Both the position numbers and the translations under genes were made by a program. From Isochrysis galbana (Eukaryota > Haptophyta > Isochrysidales > Isochrysidaceae), in NCBI GenBank assembly GCA_018136815.1, contig CM030932.1:1963284-2027283 (forward strand): 64,000 bases of DNA, given 5' to 3'. Below are positions 51,268 to 62,362 of this stretch, in pieces (position 1 is the first letter of the stretch; each line of letters opens with the position of its first letter). The notes under the pieces were generated by a model, which was not told where the DNA came from, searched no databases, and worked only from the letters and a program-made list of their open reading frames with translations.

Positions 51268-52604
51268 GATGAACCCAATTGCACGCATGCTTTACTTTTT
51301 TAACATTCATATGGTACCTCTTTCAAAGCACAAGCAGTTTTGTGCTTAGCCCCCCCCCCTCCCCGGCGTGCAGTGGACCATGGACTTAGTCCCATCCCGC
51401 AAGACGCCCTCCGGTTTGAACCGATCGCATTCCTGAACGCTTTGGAATTGGGTCAAAAGCTGCGGCATCCCTTCTACACAGCTTCCATGCTGTACAAAAC
51501 ACAATTTTCCAGATTTTTATGGCATCACCCTCGCCGTTAAGGCAACTCTCGAGCAAAACGAGCACAAAAGAAATTAAAGAAAACGGTTGGAAGGGATTGG
51601 GAGCACGAAATTCCATCGGTAAAATTCTGAAAAAATATGGGCGTTCATGCCCCGGTGTGGCTCGAGAGCATGGTCTAATCTGGAAGCCATGGCAGGTCCG
51701 ACACGTCGGACTATAGCCCGTGCCGTGCGGCCACTCTTATTCTCCTTTTCGGCGTATCGCTAGATGTCCGAATCGATCGACCGTCGCAGCCACACCCGCC
51801 GATTTCCCGCGAAAGTTCTCGCCGAAGTGAGCCCGGAGAATGATGGACATCATGCCTGGCTTGAAGGCTGCACCAAACTCTGCCACCCCCATAAGCGATC
51901 ATGGGATCCCTGAGCCCCTACATCAAACGTACTCGGAGGCGCAGGGGCGCGGCTGCCAGAGTAGCCGCCCAAGAGCGACTCCAGCGACCACGAGTGCGTG
52001 CTGAGCCGCATCTCGGTGGCCCCCCACTTAAGCATGGTCGACATGTCCCTTCTCTGCGCGAGGGGTGATGTGAAAATTCCCGCCAGACCGGCCTTGCGCT
52101 CACGCCGCGCTGCGGCTCTGGCGTAGCGGAGAGGGAGAGAGAAAGGGCCCTCCCCTGGCGGAACGGCTCGGTGGCCCGTGCCACAACTTCGATCGAAGTT
52201 GTGACTCACACCGATCCCTGTCCGCAGCCGCGGCCCGGCCGACATCTTGCTGTGGATTCTGGAGAGGGAGCCCCCGGCGTGGCTGCCAGTGCCGACGGCC
52301 CCGGCCGTCATCGGAGCGGCGGGCGGCCGTAAATAGGCCCTTTCTAACCTGGACCTACCACCTTAATACACTTTCTGATCATGCCCCTTCCGGTATCTTT
52401 GCTGGTTATAAGCGCGCCACGTCACGAGAGAAGAGAGAAGCGGCGAAAGTGCCGAGGGCCAAACCGACGTCGGCCCGGCGCGATCGGTGGCAAAATCTCA
52501 CCTCATCTAGTGGTTTCTTTACTCGCTTGCACTCTTCCCTCATCCTTCTCAGCTGATTGTCCTCTCACCAGAGAGGCGGACCGCGCCCTCCCTCTCCCTC
52601 CAGC
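51268..52604. other. Intergenic and PDI-like gene 5' region
   Basis: No supported gene. A minus frame (52311-51850, 153 codons) has no recognised domain. The last 200 bp before 52605 are CT-rich and probably the promoter/5' UTR of the PDI-like gene. Confidence 0.5.
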
Positions 52605-54038
52605 ATGTAAGAGCCAGAGTGAAGAGTTCAGAGAGAGCACACGCGCGCGCGAGGGGCTCTACGCTGAGCCTCGGCCTCCCTCACGCCCAGGCGTTGCCTC
52701 CTACTCCTCGCACTCGCCGCACTCCTCGCCGGCCAGTCGTACGGTGAGGATGGCGAGGCCGGGTATGATGACGAGATGCCAATGGGAGACTTTGACCAGA
52801 TGGATGAGGAGCAGTCGCCCCAGCCGCCCGCTTCGACGCAGCTTGACGACGTGAGCGCGCTTGAGCAGTTTCTCGACCATGATGACGCTTCAGTCATCGG
52901 CGCTTTCACCTCGCTCGATGGTGAGGGGTTTGACGAGTTTGAGCAGATCGCTGGCGCACTCCAGTACGATTGGCGCTTTGCGCATACAGCTGCGCCGGCC
53001 GTGCTCGAGCGCATCAAGGCGAAGAGTGGGGGGCTGCTTCTCTACCGCTCACCAAGGTGAGCCCTGCCCACCGACTGCACTCCGGCACCACTCGAACACT
53101 GCCACTAGAAGTCTCTGGTTCCATCTTGCTCACTTTGCCCCGCCTGTGCGCATGCCATTAGGTACGTGTCTGAGAAGTATGGCGATCGCCCGCGTGAGCG
53201 ATTTCCCTCGACGAATCTCAAGGAGGCCGCGGTTAAGTCATGGTTGCTATCCAAGGCACAGCCTCTCGTCGGCCAATATACCTACAATACCAAGGAGCGA
53301 TACTTCTCCAAAAAGCTTCCGGTAGTGCTCATTTTTGTCCACATTGACTGGAAGGGCAATCCGAAGGGCACGGCGTACTATGCGAACCGCGCGCGGAAGG
53401 TTGCGTCGCAGTATGTTGGGAAGCTGCAATTTGCGTTAGCTCACCTCGGCGACTACGAGTACCAGATGGCTGATTATGGTCTCGAGGTTTCAGATAAGGT
53501 GCATGATGTGCGCATTGGCCTCATCCACAAGGAGGGCGACTTTGAGTATACCTACGGAAGCTCGGAAACCAAGTTCTCGGCGGAGGCGCTCACGAGCTTT
53601 GCCGACGCATTCCTCGCGGGTAAGCTCGAGCCGGCAAAGAAGACGGATGTGTCTGCGCCACCACCTGGCAATGATGATGAGGCCGATGTCGATGAGTCTG
53701 CTGTAGTTACTCTCACTGCAAGCAACTTCGACTCAGTCGTCAAGGACTCGAGCAAAGATGTGCTGGTCGAGTTCTATGCCCCTTGGTGCGGCCATTGCAA
53801 GGCTCTGAAGCCCGAGTATGCCAAGGCGGCCAAGCTCTTGGAGGGCGAGTCTAGCTTGGTGCTAGCCAAAATGGATGCAACCCAACATGATCCACCGGCA
53901 GGATTTGACGTACAAGGCTATCCAACCTTGCTGTTCGTTGCCGCTGAGGACGGCGCCACACCCGTGCCATACGATGGTGAGCGCGAGGCGAGTCAGATTG
54001 CTCAGTGGGTTAGGGCAAATGCCAAATCGCTTGCATAA
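52605..54038 (+). CDS. Protein disulfide isomerase family member with one catalytic domain
   Basis: Exons: start-codon bases AT at 52605-52606, then 52691-53056 and 53162-54038, with GT-AG introns of 84 and 105 bp; 414 aa. Splicing AT|GTAAGA...CCCAG|GCG builds the ATG and yields a signal peptide (MRCLLLLALAALLAGQSYG). Without it the frame has no start after the TGA at 52665. An acidic linker follows, then b-type thioredoxin folds (LEQFLDHDDASVIGAFTSLD; PVVLIFVHIDWKGN), and an a-type domain with FYAPWCGHCK (CGHC at 332-335) and GYPTLLF. It should oxidise or isomerise disulfides in the ER. Unlike classical a-b-b'-a' PDI it lacks the first a domain and ends NAKSLA, with no KDEL-type signal. Confidence 0.88.
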
Positions 54039-55186
54039 GGAGGTGCGCAATGTACTATCCAGACATCTCACCCTCTACGCCTGACGGTGTACGTCTTCTG
54101 CTGCTCGGTGTTGATTGCCCGTTGGATGTGGCTCAAAATTACTTTGAACGCAGGAGCATAGTGGATGGAGTTAGGGCAGGGGCAAGCTTCAAAGCTGGCT
54201 AAGGATACGGGCTCAACGGTTGGTCAATACACCCACAACACCCCCTCTGATACAAGCGACCAAGGATAAGCCATCAAATTATGGACTACACCTACTACTA
54301 CTACACCCCTAGACAAGACAAAAGTGAGCCACCTAACCAAGGCCCTGCACAGGATCGGCAGTAAATTTAATGATAATTAATGTTATATCCTAGCCAACCC
54401 CACTAGCTGATTGGACACAACTTTTCCGTCCCGGAATATCCCGCCATGCCTGACGAGCCAGGTGTCCGAGTGCTACCGAGAGGGTGCAACCTCTTGGTTG
54501 GTTTTTTAGCAACTACCCCCATGTGGATGGTATAAAAAAAAGATCTGAAGTTTCCGGGCCACTCGCCTACTAGTCCTAGGTTACCCTATCACTGCCACGA
54601 CACCGCCCTTACATCCCCTCTCCCCACCTCCTCCCTTTCCCCCCTTCATTCCTTTGTCTTCGGTTTCCAGGGTCCGACTCTGGTGCGCTACCACGAGTCT
54701 GGTTCGGAGTGCGGGTTCGGGGCAGGCTTATTGGATACAATGCCGCTCATTCTGAGTTGCTGATGAGCCCATGTGGATGGTATAAGTTCTACTTGCAGGA
54801 CAACCTCCCCCTCTTCCCTTATTTCACCCTCCGCCTCTTCCGCCTTCAGACGTGAAGGTCTTGGAAAAGCGCCACAGTCCACAGTTTCACTTTCCACATT
54901 ACGATTACGAGGAGGAGAAGGAAAGTTGAAAGTTAGTGCGACACCTCGACACCTACCCCAAACCCAATCCCGATTCCTTTGGTTAGGCAATGGGCACAAC
55001 CGCGTCTCACTCTGGATTCTTCTCGGTGGGTCGCTTAACCATGAATTTCCACACGAGAAGGATCAGACACACGGTGAGCACGATGCCTCCGACCATGATT
55101 GCGGCCCCCGTGGCGAATACTTTAGTTGTTTCAGATTGTACTTTGTCTTTTTGTTTAGCTGCTGCTGAGTCTAAGCCACACTCGAT
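54039..55186. other. PDI 3' flank with several inverted repeat copies
   Basis: No gene seen. 54384-54475 is the inverted copy of 48328-48425. Near 54530-54560 lies an inverted ATCTTCAGATG element. 54630-54730 (CTTCGGTTTCCAGGGTCCG, TCGGAGTGCGGG) is the inverse of 57440-57520, the LINE 3' flank. CCCATGTGGATGGTATAA occurs twice (about 54517 and 54769). Confidence 0.6.
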
Positions 55187-57316
55187 GTGCAAGGAGCGCA
55201 CCAGGTGAGTCCACCCACCATCCTAGGGATCCCGCTAGGGGGACCCCAGGCCATAAAGGGCTTCTGGCAAAACCTGGCCAACAAGATAGAAAAAAAAGCC
55301 GGCATGTACGCACCGATCACGAGCAACTTATCCATACACGGAAAAACTAAAGTGGCCAACTTCCTCATATACTCAATCCCGAGGTACTGACTACAAACGC
55401 TGGCGGCCCCGAGATCGTTCCATGCGGCAGTCAAGCGATCCGTGGACAAAATATTATGGACAAACACGCGCACCGGGCGTAGGCTACAATGGATAAAACA
55501 CCCCGAGTTCCCCCTGAAAGACGCATCGGAGGAGGGACCCCACCTAGGGCTGGGTCTCCTAGACTGGGACAACCACGTCAAGGCGATACAAGCCAAGTGG
55601 ATACTAAACTACTTGGATGCACGGCAAGCGCAATGGAAGCAAGTACTTGACGTATGGTTCTGCCGCACGAGCCTAGGGAGAGCAGCGGTTCTATCGTCAA
55701 CCCCCATGAACAAACTAACCGACGGGATATCAGGCAGGGGCAAACTCCCAGAGTTCTGGAAGAAGGCGCTCAGAAACATACGCGAACTAAAACTCACGCC
55801 TTTGAGCACCAGCAGGGATGGCCTACTCTCGCAACCTATATGGGACAACCCGACATATCCGGGGCCCAAACTACAACCCACGTGGATAAAGCTATGGAAT
55901 AAGCTTGAATGTAACACCATACACAATGTGTTTCGAGACTACGGCGCGACGACGCCCTACACTAGAGAGGAATGCGCAGAATACCTAAAAAATAACGATA
56001 CATACATTCACGTCCAAGGAGACTTTATCCCAAGGGAAAAATTCCTAGAGTCGTGGGACACAATAGTAACACACGCCAAAACTATAGTGGCGACGCCGCA
56101 AAACACGGACAAAGATAAAAACAAGAAGGCCCGTCGAAAAGCCGGAGAACAAGCCGACCCGGAAGAACCGCCTCCCGAGATACGCATAACACAAGACGGG
56201 GAATACTACGCGAGAATCAAAGGTACATGGTACGACATGGAACTCTCATACCTAGGCACACCAATAATCGGGGAAAAACGAGGGGCACTCCCTCGAATCT
56301 AGACACATCCCCCCCGGCACAATGGGGTGAGGGATACAAATCCAACAAAAGAATCGAATACCCGCTAGCAGATGAGTACTCCTTAGACGGAGAAACGCCG
56401 CTAGACGAAACGGGAGTCGAACACATAACAAGAGCTCTTCAGCAAACGGGCCACAAAAGCAAATTCCTAGCCGGACCAAGTAAATGGGAGGAGAAACTAC
56501 ACCTGCCCAAAAACACATGGGCACACCTAGCCAAACTCTACACGTCACCGATGGTGACGGCACGGGATATGCACCTACACTATAAACACATTGCGCACAG
56601 ACGGGTGGGTACATACAACCGTTTTCCTGGTAGAGACAACACATGCCGCATCTGTGGAGAGGCGGACGAAGCCTCGACGCACCTAGGCGAGTGCCAAGGC
56701 ATAACCAGTGTCCTGGACGCGATCAACGAAATTGCACAATTCTCACCTAAAGCGGGTAGAAACAGAGAGGAAACTATAATCGACAATCTGTTTATTTTCG
56801 CGAATGGAGACGCCCCGAAAGCGATATACACTCTGTATCTGGTAGCATGTCTTGGACGCGATCAACGAAATTGCACAATTCTCACCTAAAGCGGGTAGAA
56901 ACAGAGAGGAAACTATAATCGACAATCTGTTTATTTTCCCGAATGGAGACGCCCCGAAAGCGATATACACTCTGTATCTGGTAGCATGGAGGTATATCAT
57001 CACTGATTTTTATAGAATACACTACGACGGAGTGGCATTCTCAGAAGAATCAATACTGATAAGAACAATAGAACGATACACCACGCTAAGCAAAGCTCTA
57101 CTCTTCGCAAACGAGACCGACGCGGCAAGAACCGCCCAAGCGGGCATGGGTAGACAACCCAAAAAACGGATAGACATAAGCGACTTGAGGCCCGTTTTCA
57201 GTATGAACGACAACGGCGGGCTCAAACCCAGCAAGGAACTAGTAAATCTAGCCACAAAGCTGAGGATAGCACACGCTGTCGAGGAACCCAAGGAGCAACA
57301 AAACAAAGACGAATAA
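55187..57316 (+). pseudogene. LINE ORF2 C-terminal half, 5'-truncated and broken
   Basis: Starts within the RT thumb (TILGIPLGGPQAI) and runs through the post-RT region (LGLGLLDWDNHVKAIQAKWI; WFCRTSLGRAAVLS) to a zinc-finger-like end CRICGEADEASTHLGEC (C-x2-C-x8-H-x3-C) and LYLVAWRYIITDFYRI. Lesions: TGA at 55388, a -1 shift near 56290, and a 139-bp tandem duplication (56709-56847/56848-56986) that changes frame again. ORF2 proteins supply the RT for the element. This copy cannot. The stop at 57316 is followed by a 3' region also found inverted at 54.6 kb. Confidence 0.85.
56709..56986 (+). repeat. 139-bp tandem duplication inside the LINE
   Basis: Units 56709-56847 and 56848-56986 are identical except for about two bases (TGTCCTGG/TGTCTTGG; TTTTCGCG/TTTTCCCG). 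139 is not a multiple of three, so the second unit shifts the frame. Confidence 0.93.
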
Positions 57317-57859
57317 GCCAACAAAACGTAGAACAAGGTCAACACCAGAGACGCAGCCGAACCGGCGCCACTGTCACAATAGGCGCGAGCGAAGGCAGAC
57401 GCGAACGCCAAAAGAGAAGACACAACAGGCCTGCCCGGCCCCCGCACTCCGAACCAGGCCTTAGGTAGCGCACCAAGGCCGGACCCCGGAAACCGAAGAA
57501 AAAGGAAAGAAGGGGGGCAGGGGAAGAGGTGGAGGGAGGGAAGTAAGGGCGATGCAAGTAGAGAAGGGAGACCAGTCCCAGTCAGTAGTAGGTGTGTAGC
57601 CCAGAATCTTCAGATGTTTTTTTTTGTTTTTTTTCGTCGCGTACGTGGTGCTCCTGGGCCTCTCCTTCGGGGTGCTCGCGGGGGGGCTCATGGTAGGGTG
57701 AGAGTCCCCACGGGAGGGGAAGAAACCCTGAGAAAAAGGAGACCAAATGAAGGCAAGCCGCCTGAAAGACGAGGAGCGATGGGATCGCCTTTCTTTGGTG
57801 TTCTGCACCCTGTACCCTGTTGTGTTCCTGCCATTCCGAAGCTGAAGCTGAAGGCACAG
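57317..57859. other. LINE 3' region and spacer
   Basis: 57420-57540 recurs inverted at 54630-54730. 57590-57625 is a copy of the GTAGCCC-ATCTTCAGATG-T(n) element. From 57640 to 57855 I see nothing recognisable. Confidence 0.5.
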
Positions 57860-58548
57860 GCTATTCGCATACCTAGACGCGACCACCCCTGACAACTTGA
57901 AAACCCTCTACGTCATAGCCTGGAGATACATAATAAGGGACTTCTACAGAATAGAATTCGAATCATACGAATACCACTTTATACCAGTCTTAGACTCCAC
58001 GCTGATAAGATTCACTACCCTGGTGAGGGGCCTTACCCCGTCGAACACCTATCGCCCAATGCGCACTCGCACGGCGGCCCAGGGTATAAAACCTAAAATT
58101 AAAAAGCCAGCGGAGCTCAGCGCTCCTATTTTTACAGAAGACGACAAGGGAAAACTAAGAATGAGCGACAACCTCGGCCTAGTGGCGGAAGCGATCGGCC
58201 TCGCCGAAAGGCTCGCCTGAGGTCGAGGCACATCCCCCCTCCTTGAGGAAACCACTCAAGAAGACGAACACTCCACGAGCACGAGGTACCCCAGAAACGG
58301 CGCAACACCCACACCACAACAGCAAGAAACGGGCCCCACCCAGAGGCACAGGAGGAAGGCGAGAATAGACCACTGAGGGCCGGTGCACCCCGCCCGACCC
58401 AGCCCCCCCCCACAACCTGGGCCCCTAAGTAGAGCACGAGGGGAGTGCTGCCGCAAGGCGGGAAGTGAGGGAGAGGAAGGGATCTGGGCGTGGCTACAAT
58501 AGACAACCCCGTAGCCGCGCGCGTGGCGAGAACATTAAAAGTTTTTTT
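57860..58548 (+). mobile_element. LINE ORF2 C-terminus with 3' UTR and tail
   Basis: The translation TLYVIAWRYIIRDFYRIEFE, FTTLVRGL and KPKIKKPAELSAPIFTED ends at TGA 58218-58220. The 3' UTR (GAGTAGAGCACGAGGGGAG, then GGGCGTGGCTAC) ends in ATTAAAAG and a T run at 58538-58548. This defines the 3' terminus of the family, shared with 49664-49792. The 5' side is truncated at about 57860, as usual for LINEs. Confidence 0.8.
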
Positions 58549-58792
58549 ACTATTACTATAACTACCATGTCCATGTCCGATGGTGTGCGTGCGCAATAAT
58601 AGCAATGCAGCTCCACACAACACACAACAACAACTTGTCAACAACCAATGACCTAACCTGTAATCCGTAATGCGAAGAAACTATGCAAAACTCTTGTGAA
58701 ACTTGGCTAGCCGGTGAGCAACTTTTGCGAAACTTTCACGCAAAACTTTGGGGGTCCGGCGCGAAACTCTGACCTGGCCCTACCCCTACTAA

Positions 58793-58945
58793 CTACTGAG
58801 GCTTAACCCGCACCATTGAGCGAAGAAGCTTGTGAATGTGCTCATACGATCCACACTCTCCGCAGCCGGCCTCACACAGAAAGCGGATGTATGGCTGACA
58901 GATGACGGGGTTGTGAGCACCGTCTCCCATGCCATATTTTCAGGC
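58793..58945 (-). pseudogene. Antisense gag C-terminus fragment
   Basis: Minus-strand translation KYGMGDGAHNPVICQPYIRF, LCEAGCGECG, HKLLRSMV, KPQ-stop matches the end of the chromovirus gag (35925-36068), including its Cys residues and the CAG TAG ending. The rest of gag is absent. It is joined at about 58950 to an antisense LINE 5' end. Confidence 0.85.
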
Positions 58946-58959
58946 TTCGCTGGCAGGGT

Positions 58960-59046
58960 CCAACGCGGCGAGGGAGGGCAGCGGCAGCGGGGGAGGGAGG
59001 CGGCGCGCGCTCCATGACCCTATCGGATTAACGATAGTTGACTGTA
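58960..59046 (-). mobile_element. Antisense LINE 5' end fragment
   Basis: The reverse complement reads CAACTATCGTTAATCCGATA, AGGGTCATGGAGCGCGCGCC and a CCCTCGCCGC-rich start, matching 21998-22080. Only the leader and first ORF1 codons remain. The next 250 bp to the transporter gene hold a short ATACCACACT tandem (about 59204-59240). Confidence 0.75.
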
Positions 59047-59302
59047 CCTTTTTGCTTAGGTTCCTTAGTCATCACGAGGCGCCCGAAGGTGTCCAACAAC
59101 AAGAAAATCGAGGTATCCCCAAAAGCCAGCTAGCTAGCTATATGGGTAATACGATGGGCTAGCGCAAGGACCCTAGCTAGAGTGCGCACCTCAGCAAACT
59201 TACACCACACTATACCACACTATACCACACTGCGCCACATTGCTTCATATCCTTGTCCTTGCTGCTGCCCAGGGATCTGCACATTGGACAAATTGAGAGT
59301 GA

Positions 59303-61687
59303 TCATCGCATCCGCTTCATCTCAAGATCAGCAGCCACATCTCCCGGAAAGCGTAAGATGCTTGGCTCATTCCCATGCCTGCTGTCCTCGTCCGCAGGGC
59401 TTGAACACGCGGACGCCGAGCGCAGAGCTCGTTCGGCTCCGTCGAGATCGTTGCTCGAATCTGCGCTCATCACGCCAGCCGCTGCGCCCATTTCCTCGGC
59501 AGTATCCCGTGGGGTGCCAAGAGGGACCAGAAAGGGCACTAAAAGGAGTGGTAGAATGCGCATCCCTGAGCGGAGTAGCACGTAGCTTGTGAGGCCAGCG
59601 AAGTCGGGCTTGGTTACGCCGCCGAGGGCTTTAAGAACTCCGGATCCAAGATACTGTCCCGCGAAGGCGCCGAAGTTGGAGAGGCCCATGAATAAAGCAA
59701 ACATTGAGGCCTCCACCGCGGTGGGACAAAGCTTGGCGGCGAATATGAGGAAAGGCATGGCGTTGAGACGCTCAATGATATCCGCAAGGACCTCGTCACC
59801 GAGGATGAATAGCTCATCGGGTATACCTGAAAGGAGAGGAGCATTGTCCACGAGACCGCAAGGCGTGGTATGAACATCGCTTTGGCGGTACCTGAAACCT
59901 CTCGCTCTGAATACCGCGTGCTACCCATCCCATCACCTCCTGAGGTGCGGCTTCGGCGCTCACCTAGAGCAATATTCAGGCGAAGTACCCATACTAAGTC
60001 AAGAAGATTGACGAAGATCAGCAATACCTGCATCGCGCACGAAACCCAATGATCAGCGATGGATTTTATCCCTTACTTTGAGAAAGGCGACCGAGCCATG
60101 CGATGGTGTTGGATAGAGATACGAGTCAAACTTGTGGGCTTTCAACAAGAGTGAACAATAGCTTGATGGGGGACTGAGTCGGAATGAACAAGAATTCTAG
60201 GGCGGATAAGAGCGCTCACACTGGGGCTCTCACGGATGATTCCGGGGAGGACGACGTTGGAGTGGCATCCGCACAGTAACAACGAGGCTGCGAGAAGGTG
60301 TGCGCACCTGTGACAAGGCGATGATGCGCCGGAACGTCCAACCCTGGAAGCACGAGGTGTAGAGAGCAGTGCCACCCAGCAACGCCAGTGAGCCCACGAC
60401 GCCGGCCCAAGAGAACACCATTGGGGAGATGCACGGTGCTCCTCGTGCACGGGCCCAGCCGCAAGGGAGCTCGAGCGTCGAGGCGTCCCCCACGGCGAGG
60501 CTTGCACACTGTTCAACCGTGTAACACCGGTTGTCTTGCTTAGCACCGACACCACTGCGAGCAGGATCATGCGACCACTCGAATAGGATTTGTGAGGTGG
60601 GCACTAGTGCCCCTTGGAGAAAGACGTAGACAATAGCGCGAGCAAGGCAGCGGTCGACATGCGTCAGCATGCCGAAGAGCCCCAGGCATAACGCGCAATT
60701 CCCCAGGATCGTGATGAGCATGACAATATTGGGAGAATCGTCGCCAAATACAACTTGAATGAGGCCAAGGCTGACGGAGTACACGCCTACCAGAGCCGCG
60801 GCCTAAGGAGCGGGTCGTGGGTCCGCATAGGGGTTGTGATGACGTCTAATGGTACGTGGAAGGAGGGTTCGGTAGCCCAGAACCTCGCATGCGAAGAAGC
60901 CGAGTGGAGCGAACACCATTTGCTGGTTTGCAAGCGGCAGCGTGCGCCACGCGGGGTACACACGCACCATTGCAACCAGCCGCTTCGTTTGGTGTCCCCA
61001 AATGCTGGCACAGAGCTCTCGCACACTCCGTCTAAGGCCTCTTGCACGTGGTCTAGGCTCACCCAACCAGCGAAAAGCTCCGGGGATTGCAGCACAGGCG
61101 CTGGACCCAATCGAGAATGCGAACAAGATTCTGGGCCCAACATTCTCTAGCGCCCATCCAGAGAAGACGTATGCGATGGTGCCAAAGCCGCCGAGCGCGC
61201 CCCAGCTGAGAGCCTGCAACTCAGCACCAAGCTCAGGCCGCCGCTTCGTCTGCTCCGCCACAGTCGCGTCAATCATGACGTCTGCGAGCGCGACGTTCAG
61301 GTTGCAGGAGAGGAAGAGGAGGGCGGCCGAGTGGTACCCTATGAGACCGGGCGGAGCACCGGCGAGGATGGCGTTGGCCGCCATACCAATCGCGCCCGCC
61401 AGTAGCATGTACGGCGAGCGGTGATACCCGTGGATCGGCAGCGTGTCCGAGAGCAGCCCGAAGAGAGACTTGAGCTGCCACGGGATTCCAGCGAAGCCGG
61501 AGAGGTGCCCCATCTGTGCAGAGTCCAGATTGATGGAGTCGAGGAGGTAGTAGTTGGCCGCGGAACGAGTGAGACGATTGCCGATCCCTTGGTTCCCACC
61601 GTATTGCAGGCACACCGCGAGCACGTATCGCCAGCCGTACGCATCGGCCAGACGGCCGAAGTACCCCTGGATGCTCGCGCCCCCCAT
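59303..61687 (-). CDS. Folate-biopterin transporter (BT1 family, MFS)
   Basis: Four exons, 61687-60968, 60802-60308, 60027-59964 and 59826-59303, have GT-AG introns of 165, 280 and 137 bp (phases 0, 0, 1); 600 aa. BT1-family carriers move folates or pterins across cell or plastid membranes. Family features include the N-terminal block (SAANYYLLDSINLDSAQMG, then IPWQLKSLFGLLSDTLPI), AALLFLSCNLNVALADVMID, EQTKRRPELGAELQALSWGA, and multiple hydrophobic helices (LITILGNCALCLGLFGML; SWAGVVGSLALLGGTALYTS; VLLIFVNLLDLVWVLRLNIA). The tail after PLGTPRDTAEE is hydrophilic and cytosolic-looking. Every junction restores an unbroken helix. No plastid leader is obvious. The gene is divergent from the one at 62363 across a GA-rich region. 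Confidence 0.9.
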
Positions 61688-62362
61688 CCGCCGCCGGCGC
61701 GCCGAGGGGAACCATCCTCTCTACTTTACTCACAGAGAGTGAGAGTAGAGCTCTAGAGTAGAGTAGTAGAATCTCGACTAGTAGCAGTGTGGACGGACGA
61801 CCGACCGATCTCCCCCCCCCCCCCCCCCCTCTCTCCAGTGGTCCTCTCTCGCCACACTCTTCCTCTCGGGGAGGGAGGAGGAGACGGTGAGAGAGGAAGT
61901 AGATGTGTGAGAAGTGTCAAGAAGAGAAAACAGTCGAGTCCTCGAACCATAGAAAATTTTCGTGTGGGAGGGAGGAGGTCCGAGAGGGAGAGAGAGGGGA
62001 GGGGGGGAGAGAGGGAGAGATAGAGGGAGAGAGGAGAGAGGAGGGAGAGAAGGAGAGAGGGAGCGAGGGAGAGAGGGAGAGAGAGGGAGAGGGAGGGTGA
62101 GAGAGAGGGAGAGAGGGAGAGAGAAAGAGAGGGGAGGGACAGAGGAGAACGAGAGCGAGAGGGAAGGGAGAGAGGGAGAGCGAGGGAGATGGAGGGAAGG
62201 AGGGAGACGGAGGGAGGGGGGGGGGAGAGGTGAATCCGTCAGAGCGCCGCAGGGTTCTGGCCGTTGTTCACGTATGTCTTCTGCTCGGCCAACCCTTGTA
62301 GTCAGTCTGAAGGCCGCTCTCCGTTTGAATCGCCTCACCGTCGCCCATCCGACCGTCCACCG
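61688..62362. promoter_or_regulatory. Divergent intergenic region with long GA tract
   Basis: 675 bp separate the starts of two divergent genes. It contains a C run (61812-61829), then GA/GGGA-rich DNA at about 61975-62235. It is the only space for both promoters, but no specific site can be pointed to. Arg/Glu-Gly frames across it are low-complexity artefacts. Confidence 0.5.

Noticed and set aside
51850-52311. 153-codon minus-strand frame upstream of the PDI-like gene
   Set aside because: No recognisable domain, no splice logic, and composition typical of GC-rich chance frames.
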